From NCBI GenBank assembly GCA_019009955.1, contig CM032229.1:145137501-145201500 (forward strand): a stretch of DNA of 64,000 nt, read 5' to 3'. This stretch comes from Riptortus pedestris (lineage: Eukaryota > Arthropoda > Insecta > Hemiptera > Alydidae). Positions within the stretch are counted from its first letter, which is position 1. Every line of letters begins with the position of its first letter. The notes under the pieces were generated by a model, which saw nothing but the letters and a program-made list of their open reading frames with translations, was not told where the DNA came from and searched no databases. Positions 43,345 through 54,120 of the stretch are shown here, piece after piece. The position numbers and the translations under genes were made by a program.

Positions 43345-43802
43345 CAGGACGATCTCGTTAATCCGAACCCCCGGTAATCCGAAACCCCCGCTAATCCGAA
43401 CAAGGGAGGGAGTTATTATTAATTATTATTATGTATTATACAGGGAAATTTCTTTACATTCCTTTTATTTTTTATTTTAGATAAGTCATGGGAACGCGTT
43501 GAAGGCTTTTAATACTAGCTTGGAGTGGGCGAATGGATGCAATATCGGCTATGAAAGCCTGATACTTTTAAGGAATTTGCGAGACCAGGCGTATTCTTTG
43601 TCAAAAAAATCAGAAACTCAGACAACTTTATACAATTATTTTCAAAAACGTTAAAAGAACCAAAATTTTACTTTTTAATATAAATATTTTCGTTATTTTG
43701 TGATTTTTTTTTATTTATAAATTATACCTTTGTTAATCCGAACAATTTGATAATCCGAACAGGTCATGCAAACTACGTGTTCGGATTATCGAGACCGTCC
43801 TG
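43345..43802 (+). mobile_element. pogo/Tigger-like element, internally deleted
   Basis: Ends CAGGACGATCTCGTTAATCC (left) and, on the minus strand, CAGGACGGTCTCGATAATCC (right) form good inverted repeats. They have the subterminal (G)TAATCCGAA repeats typical of Tigger/pogo elements, and are flanked by TA on both sides (43343-43344, 43803-43804). At 458 bp, only the transposase C-terminus remains. Confidence 0.92.
43481..43654 (+). pseudogene. pogo/Tigger transposase C-terminal fragment
   Basis: An open stretch reads HGNALKAFNTSLEWANGCNI, YESLILLRNLRDQAYSLSKK and TQTTLYNYFQKR before TAA at 43652. This matches the C-terminal end of CENP-B-like DDE transposases (an amphipathic L-W helix, then LRxxA and a closing KQTTxxxFF-like tail). 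The DNA-binding and DDE domains are absent. TTTATTTTAG just before it could be chance. It lies centrally within the inverted repeats of its element, on the same strand order as expected. Confidence 0.82.
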
Positions 43803-43804
43803 TA

Positions 43805-44694
43805 TTTGAATTAACAATAGTGAGTTTTTAAAATTCAGCACCAATTGCGTTGAGTTTCTATCGCGTCTTTGGCCAGCCATCTTGCTTTGTTCATATTCTG
43901 ATTAAACCAAATGGGAAATGAATGAAAAGTTCTCAAAAAAATAAATATTAGTTTTGTCCCCTAAATTACCACACTCAGTTATTTTAAACGTAACACCAAA
44001 GAAATGTTTGGTGTCGTGTGGGCGGTAAGGAAAGGCTGAAAAAATATTCAGTCATGGCCATGCTGAAGAGGAAGTGTCCGGGCTTGCAAAAGAAAGAGTT
44101 TTGTTCGTCAAGAATCCACTCGACATCATATGACTCATATGTATGTCACAGGAAAAGTCATCGTCCTTACAGACCTGAGCCTTTGAGTTTCTTTATTATT
44201 TAGTTACCTGATGGAAGCCCTGACATAATTTCATGCGGGACGTTTTAGGATCTGAGGAAAAATTGAAAACTATCTTTAGGATCATTTCAATCCATTGCTG
44301 GTGAACGAAATCAACTCCTAAGATGATAGAACAGGTATATTATAACAATGAAATTAGGAGAAGTGTTTCTTGATTTCTCGTGTTTGAAAAGGGCTGGTAA
44401 TTTCCTGAAAATTGAAGGAGGCTGATAATTCCAATCGTCTCCTTTCATGAAACTGTCTACCGAACCAAAACACCAACTCCAACCACAAAAATGTGTAGAA
44501 AAAACTCCACTGTTCATGGACAAAGACATTCTCCCTTTACTTGCGAATCATAAGATGAGGCTAAATGGGATTTCAGTTAGTAATGAAGACTAAAAAGATG
44601 CAACTCCTCAATTACCTTAGGTTCGATTTATGTACATTAACTACATTTAAGTGTTACTCTACATGAATCATTAAAATTACAAAGATATATCAAT
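43805..44694. other. No gene recognised
   Basis: Mixed-composition sequence. Open frames at 44018-44203 and 44311-44529 lack recognisable domains. Confidence 0.45.
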
Positions 44695-44815
44695 ATCCAC
44701 TTTTTATTGTTAAGGCTAACCGACACTGTTTATATAAATTGTTTTCTTTTCTCTTATGCATGGGGCTAAGAATTATATTTAATGAATTGGTCACTGCATA
44801 AATCAACATCATTTT
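44695..44815 (-). repeat. tRNA-derived SINE fragment, decayed
   Basis: TTGTTAAGGCTAACCGACAC, GGGGCTAAGAATTATATTTA, ATGAATTGGTCACTGCATAA follow the minus-strand body order, with a replaced central part. Confidence 0.5.
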
Positions 44816-44841
44816 AACTAACGTTTCCATAAAAACTATGT

Positions 44842-45180
44842 ATGTATATGATACACCGTGTGTTGTACTATCGTGAACAGGAAGGCTTGATTTATATGAC
44901 TTCAAGTAATAGACACTCTAGAAGAGAAGAAATCGTACTTACACGCCTACGCACAGGACACACTAGACTAACACATCCATATCTAATGAGCAGACAAGAT
45001 GAACCTATATGTCGCTACTGCAACAGAACGCTGACTGTAAAACACATACTAACTGACTGCACACAAGTGAAAACGTACCCATGGCTCACAAATGTATGTG
45101 AACTAATGGCCGACAGTAGCCAATTTATAGATGATGTTTTTAAGTATTTAAGAAATAATGGATTATTTGATGAAATATAA
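44842..45180 (+). pseudogene. I-type LINE ORF2 C-terminal segment, intact frame
   Basis: The 112-codon frame contains SSNRHSRREEIVLTRLRTGH-TRLTHPYLMS, the strongly conserved block after RNase H (SRxEExxLxRLRxGHTxxTH). Next comes PICRYCNRTLTVKHILTDCT, a CxxC...H...C knuckle, then a short tail ending FDEI and a stop at 45178-45180. The reading frame is unbroken, unlike other LINE debris here, but RT and RNase H are missing because of 5' truncation. The first Met at 44842 is not a natural start. Confidence 0.88.
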
Positions 45181-45590
45181 AAGCTATTATCTACAATTAT
45201 GAAAGTCATATATAGCAAGCGCTGTGGAATATAAGTTTTGCCTTCTTCCAGTTTAACTATTTATAGTTTTTCTTTTAGTTTTTTTTTTGTTTTTTTCCTT
45301 AAGTTATAAATATAGTAACAATTTATGTTTAGTTTTGTCCACTCTATTTATTTTATACATTTTTAAATGTTAGCTGTGTATAACTTTTAATATTTATTTA
45401 TTATATTTTAGCATGTTAAGAATCGCCATTGTAGCGGCATGGTTCTATTTATTTTGTACATTTATAACATTTAGCATTGTAAAATTTTTAATATTTATAT
45501 AATTTTGTAAAATTTTATTCAAATATGTCAAAAGATGAATCGCCATTGTAGCGGCTTCTCAAATAAATAATAATATTTTTTTTATTTATA
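44842..45590 (+). mobile_element. 5'-truncated I-type LINE
   Basis: An open C-terminal segment is followed by about 400 bp of 3' UTR. It has two copies of AATCGCCATTGTAGCGGC (45421-45438 and 45539-45556) and ends in AAATAAATAATAATA. The LINE-tail insertion at 24048-24376 ends with a related motif and tail. No clear target duplication was seen. Confidence 0.75.
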
Positions 45591-46107
45591 TGTACATGAA
45601 TGACGGAAGGAATAACAGGAACTGACAGGGACCTGTAGGATGACTTTACTGTATAAGTCTGTCCAAAATAGACTGCTTACATCAGCAGTTCTGTGCCAAT
45701 GAACGCCATAGAATACATCTTATTTATCAAAAACACTCGTTTTGGCTTGGATGAACAATAAACATTTTAAGAATCTGTTTCCGTCTCGATGGGTATTCCT
45801 GCTTATGTCAGTTTACCTAGAGGTGAGGTGCTCTCACATACTTCTTAAGACAAGTGTATATACCATTTATGGCTTATCAAGACCATTGTAACGATTACAG
45901 TTAAATGGGCATGATAGAAAATCGGCATGCGGAATAAAATATTAAAAATAATTCAGAACGAAATGAAAATAATTTCCAAGACTTTTTAACTTTAAAATTA
46001 ATACATATTGAAAACGTTATAAGAGGTATGGATCTTTAGGATATACGCGTTAGTCATGGACAAGATGATGTGCACATAACACGCGATCTACTACCAAAGT
46101 ATTTGTT
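45591..46107. other. No gene recognised
   Basis: AT-rich sequence without a supported feature. Confidence 0.5.
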
Positions 46108-46315
46108 ACTGCTAATAAGGTTCACTTTGTGCTGCTAATGTTAATTGAGACGTGTTGTCAACAGTTTACCACTCTTTTCCAGCCAGGGTGGGGCTAAGGA
46201 TTTTATTTAATGAGCCAATCACTAAATAAATTCCTATAAACCATGTAACATTCGAACTCACAACTCTAGATTTACCAAGTGAGACGACAGTTGACATGAA
46301 TATCTCAAGCCCCAT
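46108..46315 (-). repeat. tRNA-derived SINE
   Basis: GCTAATAAGGTTCACTTTGT, TTTTCCAGCCAGGGTGGGGC, TTTATTTAATGAGCCAATCA, ACATTCGAACTCACAACTCT, AGATTTACCAAGTGAGACG, CTCAAGCCCC. Near full length but diverged in the head. Confidence 0.75.
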
Positions 46316-46337
46316 AGAAAAACTGATTATATATCCG

Positions 46338-46625
46338 CATTGAAAATTCAAAATATTTCTGTTATTACAAGTCCGATCAAAAAAGTTATAGAACGAATCT
46401 TTTTGTAACTTTATTTATCTATAAATTTTGTTGTATACAAATAAACGTATGTTTTTCATATATTGCATATTAAGCGTTTCATTTGTGTTTTTTTTTAGCA
46501 TTTAATAAACCCCTACTCAACTCAAGTTAACAAGTTAATATATCATGACACCTTTCATACTAAGCTTAATTACCAAATATTGGTTTCGACCGATCTAAAT
46601 ACATGTAAATATGTTTTGTGTGGCG
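46338..46625 (+). mobile_element. HINE internal/3' fragment, variant II
   Basis: ATTGAAAATTCAAAATATTT, CTGTTATTACAAGTCCGATC, TTATAGAACGAATCTTTTTG, AATAAACCCCTACTCAACTC, ACCAAATATTGGTTTCGACC, ACATGTAAATATG. Both termini are missing. Confidence 0.55.
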
Positions 46626-47579
46626 TCATCAATTGAGGTTTTACATTCTGAACTCAATAATGTTTATTTGATTAATGCCGTACCTGTATTTGTCCCCGTT
46701 GTTGTTTTGAGCTAATCCTCAAATGTCTTAGTAGACCCAAATGTTGTCATTTACAGGTTCATAAAAATTTTGTCTTTAGTATAAGTGTAAGATTATGCAA
46801 AAAATGGATTGTTAAACAATTTATGGTAATATGCCTCTCTGGCTTAGCCATTTAAGACCCCATTGTGTAACAAAAATGTCTTTGAACTTTTGTTTGGATT
46901 CTATGTTCCGTAATCAGTGACTGGAAGTGAAAGGTGAACGTACTTTTGAGGTACTCAAATATATTTCTGCTGAAATACTTTAAGAAGGTTGTTAAGCTTT
47001 CGTACAATTATACCTGATTATGTATACCCCACTTTATGCAAAAGGCTTCTAAAAGAATTATTTTTATTTTATGTGGTACTTGTAAGATAGCACTTTTACT
47101 AGCGTTACCTACAATCTGTAGAATATCGGTTTGTTTTAGTATGGATTTATTGAGTGCAATATATGTACCATTCGAAAATGTGTCATAAATATAATAACCA
47201 CAGGTTTAACGTCATGATTCTATATTAGTATATTGAGATGCTAATCATTTGGAAGCTAGTTTCTTCCTTGTCATTGACATGATGCTATATAGTGAACATG
47301 ATAATCCCAATAAAGTTGTTGCAAGTTCACTAATAGTGCTTAAAGCTTATCGTTTTACAGCCTATGCAGGCTGTGGAGTAATGGTTCTCGAACAATTATA
47401 GCCTTGAGAGGAATACTAATAAATATTTCGGATTCTATACAGACAGAACTATACAGAATACAATGGTAAGCAAATGAATGACATGATCCTCGTTCTTCCC
47501 TTTTCCGTTTCTTTAGGATTTAATGATTTTCTGTTAATGGACCCAGGACCTGGACTCCCGATTTTCATTTTTTGTTGGG
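46626..47579. other. No gene recognised
   Basis: AT-rich sequence without a supported feature. Confidence 0.5.
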
Positions 47580-48290
47580 TTTTTTAATAAATATACTTTA
47601 TTGAATAACAAGAAATTTACAAAATAATTCATAGTGTTCCTTCTGATCTCTGTAATATTACAAAAAGAAACATAAAATAAAATTTTCTATTTAAGTAGAA
47701 GATTACTTGTAAATGCAATTGACTAATAGTTGGCAGTCAGATTGCAACTTAGAGAATATCAGTTATTTTAAAAATTTACAAATTTAGTGATCTCATGAGC
47801 AAATAATACTAACAGGTACATACTTTCTTATGATTATTTAATATGATTAGAGGTAACGTATGGATTAAGATAAAGGTGTTACATGTCTTTAGCATAGCCT
47901 GCTGGTCATTTATTCAATCTGTTTCTTATGTTAGAGTAAAATGTGCTTAGTTCGTTTGTGCACGTACCTTGGAGTGCTTTGTTTGCTATAATTACCTATT
48001 TCATTGATGAGTGGGTTATTTTTGTGTTTACAAGATTTGAAAAACTTAGTGGTTAGCTTACGGATGTATGTCTTTAACATTGGTAAGTTTGAAATATGAT
48101 GTAGTTTTCTTATTCTTGTACAATTCTCAGAAATTTGTTTGGAAATATTTGTAGCTTTCTTAAATTAGTGTTTGATATATTAGGTGTTTATTTAGAGGAA
48201 AACCACTACATGAATTTCTTGGTCGATCCTGAGCTAAATGAAATAGAAATCTCCAGTAATCAGTCTCAGAGTAAGTCTCTTTAAGTTGGC
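47580..48290 (-). pseudogene. LINE C-terminal remnant (Jockey-like)
   Basis: Minus strand, from about 48170 downwards: SNTNLRKLQIFPNKFLRIVQ (the QxFQNKxLR block), then after a stop KLHHISNLPMLKTYIRKLTT and KFFKSCKHKNNPLINEIGNY (the RxLxxxFFxxxxxxxNPLIxxxxxY block near the C-terminus of Jockey-group ORF2). KRTKHILL and a stop follow near 47945. The 3' UTR includes an AATAAAGTATATTTATTAAA end at about 47580. Several stops and shifts are present. Confidence 0.65.
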
Positions 48291-48374
48291 GTTTTTAAAT
48301 AAGTATCATACGACTCGAAACTCGGATTCTAATGAAGAATTTATGAAACGCAAGATTTTAGGAATAAGAGAATT

Positions 48375-48903
48375 ACAGTCACGCAGGCCCTGTGCAATCT
48401 AAGCAGATTTCCTACGAGATTTGTCATCTCATCATCTATTTTTCCCTTACTTAGAAGCCCATTTTATCATGAGTCGAAGTACCAGCTGGAATGAGATGTA
48501 CAGTGAGTAAGTTGTACAAAGTTAAAATTACTTAGTAGAAATGGGAATTACTGAACACTGAGTACCGAAATATGAAAAAAATCTCCGTTCTTATTACAGA
48601 TACAGAAAATATGTTTAGAAAGACATTTACAGGAAATTACATTTGTAACAAGATTGATTGCACATTTTTTTATTTATCTCGTATCGACGGAAAAATTCGC
48701 AATTTCCGGAAAACCTCTCTAGCGCTCCACCCCCACCCGTACGTTTCAGCGGAACAACTAGAGAATTGAGACCACTAAAGCGTTAACAGAAAACATATAT
48801 AAAATTTTGAGCGGACCTCACTTTCGTCATCTCTAATGTAGGCTCGATGGTCATTTGAAGAATGTTTTTGAAAAAAACATGAGTATAACCTCAATAGCTG
48901 ATA
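48375..48903 (-). mobile_element. HINE copy, diverged
   Basis: 3' end GTCACGCAGGCCCTGTGCAA with AAGCAGATTTCC (plus strand), internal AAAAATCTCCGTTCTTATTA, TTACATTTGTAACAAGATTG, CTAAAGCGTTAACAGAAAAC, GGACCTCACTTTCGTCATCT, TCGATGGTCATTTGAAGAAT and AACCTCAATAGCTGATATCT. The (TA)n core is reduced to ATATATAAAA. Confidence 0.68.
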
Positions 48904-49049
48904 TCTACGTAATATCCTAAACTTAAATGTTAAACTAAGCATATGAATTAAAAACCAATACCCCACTGTTGACATCTTCTAACATTCTTTGATTTATTTC
49001 TTCCGTTATAAGAAACATTTTTAAATAGGAGATGGAGTATTAACTCCAC

Positions 49050-49440
49050 ATCAAATACTTATTGAAACAGTTTCTTATAATCTTTATTAATTTGTTGTAA
49101 TTGTAGATTAAAGCCTAATAATAATATAACAGAAGTCATGCAATAAATAGAGATTGAAGTGGGCCAAGGACCGATATGTCTGACAATATACAGTATGTGT
49201 GCTCGTAAATCATTTAGTCCTGTATTCGATTTCCATAAAGGAGTGGAAATTTATTTCTTCAAGGGTTTGTTAAATAATGTCTATGCACCCCTACTGGAGG
49301 GAAAGGGGAGAAATATATTTGAGTAGGCATGTTGTTTGTATTAACAACTTTAGATGCGGGTACGGCATTATGAATAATTCACGTCCTAAGATGTGAAATT
49401 AATATTATCATTTTTTCTTCATGAGTCATAAGTATACCTT
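49050..49440 (-). repeat. Dispersed inverted duplication, copy 2
   Basis: Reverse-complement partner of 35948-36345 and, like it, joined to a SINE. Best conserved around CCAAGGACCGATATGTCTGA, GTAAATCATTTAGTCC, TTCGATTTCCATAAAGGAGT and ACAACTTTAGATGCGG. Confidence 0.85.
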
Positions 49441-50232
49441 CAAATTGCTCTCAGGGTAGTCAAATGGGTTAAGGTGGTGGTCTTAATCTCAGTTGGTAAA
49501 TCTAGAGTTGGGTGCTCGATTCTCACCTGGGCATTATGAAATCATTTATTGACGAACTCATTAAATAAAGGTTCGTCAAGCAGGGGCTGCGTAAACTATC
49601 AGATTTCCCAAGTGAAGTTTTACATTAGAGAAATCTGCCTACTAATAACAGTAGTAGTAACGAATCTCTAAACCAATTCATGACGAACAGTTACGAAAGG
49701 GCCGAATTAGCTTTCGGCGGAAAGTCCCGAATGTAGCCGACTTCGGCCGACCACACACACAATACAAATGCAAATATCTCGGTTAATCTTGAAGATACAG
49801 AATAAATGAATGAAACAAAATTTATATTAAATGTAATTTGCAATAAGATTGATTCTATACGATTTTTCGATCCGACGCATAATCATGGAGATATTTCGAA
49901 TTTTCAAAATTCCCCGCTAACCCCCCCCCCTCCTCCCTCAGGTTCGATTTTAACGAACTTGATCTTCCTTTTTACATAAAACGATTAAATATCGAGTGGT
50001 ACAAAAAATGCGACCGCTAGAGCGTTAACAGACATATATATATAATTTTGAACGGACCTCATTTTCTTCATCTTCTGGGTAGAATCGATGGACATTTGAA
50101 GAAATTTTTCGAAAATCGCGTCATGAGTACGACCTGAAAATTCTTAGTACACCCTGGCTAGAAGAGAGAGGTAATCTGTAGATGACCCCTTCCAATTAGC
50201 CCCAGTAGCACAAAGTGGACGCTAATAAAGAA
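49441..50232 (+). repeat. tRNA-derived SINE split by a HINE
   Basis: The left half (49441-49570) runs from CTCTCAGGGTAGTCAAATGG through TCGATTCTCACCTGGGCA to ACGAACTCATTAAATAAA. The right half (50136-50232) resumes with AAAATTCTTAGTACACCCTG, GTAATCTGTAGATGACC, CACAAAGTGGACGCTAATAA. The family's uninterrupted sequence at that point is ATTAAATAAAATCCTTAG, so the HINE insertion point is resolved almost to the base. Confidence 0.85.
49571..50135 (-). mobile_element. HINE copy nested in a SINE, 5'-truncated
   Basis: The 3' terminus is GTTCGTCAAGCAGGGGCTGC (plus strand), with subterminal CAGATTTCCCA, AAATATCTCGGTTAA, C11 run, GACCGCTAGAGCG, a short TATATATATA core, TCATTTTCTTCATCTTCTGG and CGCGTCATGAGTACGACCT. 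It stops about 35 bp short of the usual 5' mirror, directly against SINE sequence. The paralogous SINE at 35757-35947 shows the uninterrupted state. Confidence 0.88.
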
Positions 50233-50371
50233 CATAACAGCAAAATTTCACTTGAATACTAATATGTTTAACTAGTAAATATTCTTTGTCAATTTATTAA
50301 AGTATAATTGTAATGGTGAATGAAACAGGCATATAAAAATAAAATATATGAAACCTGAAAGAGATACTAAG

Positions 50372-50480
50372 TTTGCATTTAGGGGGAAATCAGCTATAGT
50401 CGTTGTACATGGGTTTCGAAGAATTTCATTAATTGTCCAACGATCTTACCTAGGAGGTTGCAAAAATTAGGTTCATTACA

Positions 50481-50525
<45 letters not shown>

Positions 50526-50545
50526 ACACGTATATGCAGTTTTAA
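50372..50545 (+). mobile_element. HINE 5' fragment
   Basis: TTTAGGGGGAAATCAGCTAT, TTGTACATGGGTTTCG, TCCAACGATCTTACCTAGGA and a (TA)n core at about 50486-50521 with the AAACACACGTATATGCAGTT right flank. The 3' part is missing. Confidence 0.65.
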
Positions 50546-50649
50546 ACTATAATGTACATATTAAGTCCGTCAAACTCTGTCTTGAAGCTTTGTTGTAATG
50601 ATCAAGGAAGATCCTGAGTCAGGCGTGGACACATCATTATTTCGAACCT

Positions 50650-51020
50650 CTCTCGGAAAATAAAAGTAATGGATATACAAAAGATGATCCGTGGTGAAGT
50701 AAGGCAGTGAAACGAGGGTTCTTACAAAAGAAAACGGTCGTCTTTGGTTGTGAAAACAAGAGCCTTTCGAAATGCATTGGACCTGTCATGGAAGAGTACA
50801 GGTGATGAGACAGAAGTGAAGCCAAACTAGTCGAGTTGTAGTGCGAATCTGACATCATTAGCGAAATCAAAAAGGGTAGGCAAGGGATATTGGGTATGTT
50901 GTAAGAATGTAACTCGTCAGGTTGCCTAAGAAGATACACCAGAAGGAAGTACGAAAAGAAAAAGAGGTAGTCCCAGGACAAACTTTTGAGCCTACTGTAT
51001 ACTATTGAATGTTTCATAAG
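50650..51020 (+). pseudogene. LINE endonuclease/RT C-terminal remnant (second LINE type)
   Basis: Plus-strand pieces in order: SKCIGPVMEEYR, two stops, DRSEAKLVEL, stop, CESDIISEIKKGRQGILGML, then RRYTRRKYEKKKRGSPRTNF. They match the C-terminal block of a widespread LINE type (LRxIxGPVxExxxWRxRxNxEL, then DIVxxIKxxRLxWLGHVxRM, then KRxxGRPRxRW), with the expected spacing. Stops and shifts abound. A 126-codon frame on the minus strand (50637-51017) is a shadow of this remnant. The type differs from the Jockey and I remnants elsewhere. Confidence 0.65.
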
Positions 51021-51025
51021 TCATT

Positions 51026-51570
51026 GCATGTAAGTGAACTGCTATACGCAACCGAAAGTTTGTCTCTCCAAAACACGGTATATAATAAGTTGGAAGCAAA
51101 GGAAATGTGGATTTGACTAGTTGGACTTAAAAAAAAAATCCAACGTAAAAGTTCAGAAGGAGTTTGTCCCATCAATGGACATGGAAAAAAGGAGGGTGAA
51201 ACTTCCTGAGCATAGGGGATGATGGAGGCCTACAAAATCCTTTGTTGAAGAATTATTATGGATTTCGGTAAGCATACGAAGATGAAAACAGCAGCTTTTG
51301 AGAGAGTACAATTGTTGCAACTACATGGCCTTGCCTTTAGATGATGATGTATCTCTAGTAAACATTATGACAAACAGTCGAGGACATTAATAAAAACATT
51401 ATTCTTTAACTGTTCTCTCCCTAAAAACATACTGTAATTATTGTTTGAACATAACTACTACATTGGGCATTTTAAAGACCTTTGGAGTTCAGCTGAACAT
51501 AAGTCTTCATTTTTCACTTAATTGTCCATTTCATTAATCTCAATTATTACTTTTTTCCTAATTTATTATA
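51026..51570. other. No gene recognised
   Basis: Mixed AT-rich sequence without a supported feature. Confidence 0.5.
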
Positions 51571-51665
51571 CTAAAATCCCACCCTGGCTAGAAAAGGGTG
51601 GTAACCTGTAGATAACCCGTCCCGATTAGCCTAAGTTGCAAAAAGTGGACGTTAATAAATAATAA
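51571..51665 (+). repeat. tRNA-derived SINE, 5'-truncated, well conserved
   Basis: AATCCCACCCTGGCTAGAAA, GGGTGGTAACCTGTAGATAA, CCCGTCCCGATTAGCCTAAG, TTGCAAAAAGTGGACGTTAA, TAAATAATAATTT. Only the 3' 95 bp is present, and it is the closest to the apparent family consensus. Confidence 0.85.
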
Positions 51666-52192
51666 TTTATTATAGGCATTTATTGCATACTCTATCCTTA
51701 TTAATTTTATTTATCGTTTTATAATACTTATTTTGGAGTTGGTCACTCCGGGAAGTTAGACCGTACTCCCTTCAGGGAAGGCCTATAAAGAGTGAACCAC
51801 CAGTGGTTTTCTAAATTCAAAGTATGTAAGCCATATTGTTTATTACTGTATTTTTTTACCTTATAATCATGTATAAATATTAACTTTGTAAACTATTATT
51901 TCACTTTACTCTTTATAATAAAGGCTAAATACATTCATACATTCATAATACTTTTATTTACTTTGTTGAAATCCATAAATGAAATTTAAGTTTTTATGTT
52001 GTGTAGAAAGAAAATGCAGAAAGCCCATGAATATATATGATGGAGAATGGGAAATAAATTGTTTCAATGCAGGGATACTACAGAATTGAAAACATGAAAA
52101 AAAGAGTAAAAAAAAAACGAAAAAAAAAAACCTTGTCGTTCTATTAACAATATTGCATATTGCTACAGCAAGCAATGTTCTTGTTAAATGCA

Positions 52193-52237
<45 letters not shown>

Positions 52238-52549
52238 TAGATAAATAGGTAGGCAGTTAGATAGACAGATAGTTATGGAATGTTCCCAGTGACTAGCTGA
52301 CGCCTTCATTAAACAAATAAGAACGTGGATCGCGAAGGAAGACAAACGTCTGTCGCAAGATGTTTCTCATAGCTACCGCAACTAGTGAAAGTTTTCCAGT
52401 TCCAGGCCGGACTGGAATGTCCAGTAGTGGCCCAATGTAGACCACTAGGCCACTGACATATAAACAAACCTTATTTAGCTTCAGCACACTTGGTAGCTAC
52501 TTGCTATATGCTGTTGGGCACTTGAAAACTACAATGCAAAATGCATAAA
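51666..52549. other. No gene recognised; contains a (TA)n tract
   Basis: A (TA)n run at about 52197-52231 is followed by GATA/GACA-like repeats (TAGATAAATAGGTAGGCAGT). It is not associated with HINE motifs. Confidence 0.5.
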
Positions 52550-53194
52550 ACGTCCGTCTCTCAGGGGCTGCGTAAACTAAGCATATTTCCCTCGTGAAGT
52601 TTAATAATAGATAAACCTACATACTGGTAACACAACACCACAGTGAATATTAAGTGAATAAATACAAAGGGTAATAAGAAATCTATCCCCTGCCGGTGGG
52701 AAGCACCACAAATGTAAACAAACAGTTCTGCCAACGGCTCACCGGAAAGAAAAAAAATAACTGAAACATCAGAATATAACATATTCATTTTATTGAAAAC
52801 TATGTACTATACCTAGTACTCTAATTTATAATGAATAAGAATAGTTTTCATCGCAATCAATCAAATTTTAGTAGTCCAAGAATTTAAGACGGGGGGAGGA
52901 GCACAAGAACATATTTGCATCTATCTCGTATAATAAAGGTCTCTGGAAAACAATATTTGTTATTTATGCTTCGAATAATATGGTTTATTTTATAACAGAG
53001 TATTGTTTATGTAACACGAGTAGAATTTGGGGTTTACTGAAGGCTCAAATCTTAACAATGTCTCGTTCAATGTTCAAGATAGAGAATAAATGTATATAAC
53101 AACATTTATAGGAACTTTTATTTGTATTAAGATTTATTCTATTTACGTTTTGAGATAAATGAAAATACGTCTGCTTAGTTAGTTGCGTGACGGA
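52550..53194. mobile_element. HINE-derived composite with two inverted 3' ends
   Basis: The left end is a minus-oriented 3' terminus (ACGTCCGTCTCTCAGGGGCTGCGT, AAGCATATTTCCC) leading into variant III (CACAGTGAATATTAAGTGAA, TGTAAACAAACAGTTCTGCC, TAGTAGTCCAAGAATTTAAG, GTAGAATTTGGGGTTTACTG). Near 53140 it switches to a plus-oriented 3' end (TTTACGTTTTGAGATAAATG, GTCTGCTTAGTTAGTTGCG, TGACGGACTTTTT). No 5' end or TA core remains. Confidence 0.75.
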
Positions 53195-53433
53195 CTTTTT
53201 AGATGTATGGTCAACTAGTGTTGTGGTCGGTTCCCTTTCTTATTTTTATATTTAAATATTTTATTGACCATTACAAAAAAAATTGTTTTTTTTTACATTT
53301 TTTTTAAATGTTCCCAATTGGGAACATGGCTTGTTGAGGGGTCTAATCAATAAGGTAGGGCAAGAAAATTAGAAAAGAAAAAGAGCGTTTTATTTTCTTT
53401 AAAAATTGTATTTCTCAATAAATTCACAAATAA
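53195..53433. other. Short spacer with T-rich runs
   Basis: Nothing recognised beyond ATTGTTTTTTTTTACATTTT runs. Confidence 0.4.
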
Positions 53434-54057
53434 AATTATGGGATCATATGTACAGCAATTAGAGGCTGCTGTGGGCACAGAGCTATTTTTCCATCAACAA
53501 ATATAAGTGTTGACATCACTCCTAAAGTCGTAGCTTCCTCTCTCCTTTTTGTCCACCACTTTCACAGCTTCTAAAGGGCAACAACCTGTTCGTTCTTCAC
53601 GTATACTTCCAGTAGCTTTCATATTTATCGATGTAAGTTTCTTTAGCAAGACATGTAAAGAAAAAAAATTATCGAAAATCACTTCAACTTGTAACGGATT
53701 CAACACAACCGTCAACAATTCGTTTACCACCCTATAGGTGGTCCTAGAGGTTCTTGCACTCCTGTTTTCTTGCCAGAATAAATTTCCATTTTATAAGGGT
53801 ATCCATTGGAAGAGTACAACATCCATATCTTGAATCCAAACCGAATTGGGTTTCCTCTGATAATCATCTTGCATGAATGGTGTCCATTACATGGGACCAT
53901 GGCATCGTCAAAACTCAAGGTTTGGTGAAAATTACTGAATTTTATCAATTGTTGATTCATACGGTCATATATGGGCTGGATTTTTCCTAACTTATCTTCT
54001 GCTTTCAATTTACTCTTATCAACAATATGAAAATATCGTTTTAGTTCCTTGACATCA
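53434..54057 (-). pseudogene. piggyBac transposase remnant, frameshifted
   Basis: piggyBac transposases cut and paste DNA at TTAA through an RNase H-like DDD core. On the minus strand this runs: FGDVKELKRYFHIVDKSKLK, KIQPIYDRMNQQL, SFDDAMVPCNGHHSCKMIIR (first catalytic Asp region, normally DExM), GFKIWMLYSSNGYPYKMEIY-SGKK. A one-base shift at about 53730 gives VVNELLTVVLNP, FDNFFSLHVLLKKL (second Asp region; usually FDNFFTS), MKATGSIREER. An in-frame TGA then precedes WKNSSVPTAASNCCTYDPI. After that the frame is lost. Neither the TIRs nor flanking TTAA were identified. A HINE 5' half lies directly upstream at 54071-54238, apparently interrupting the gene. Confidence 0.85.
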
Positions 54058-54070
54058 CCGAAGGTACAAT

Positions 54071-54120
<50 letters not shown>

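Noticed and set aside
45015..45218. Minus-strand open frame
   Set aside because: Antisense shadow of the I-type LINE C-terminal frame at 44842-45180.
50637..51017. 126-codon minus-strand frame
   Set aside because: Plus-strand frames give the conserved LINE C-terminal blocks, so this is a shadow despite its length.
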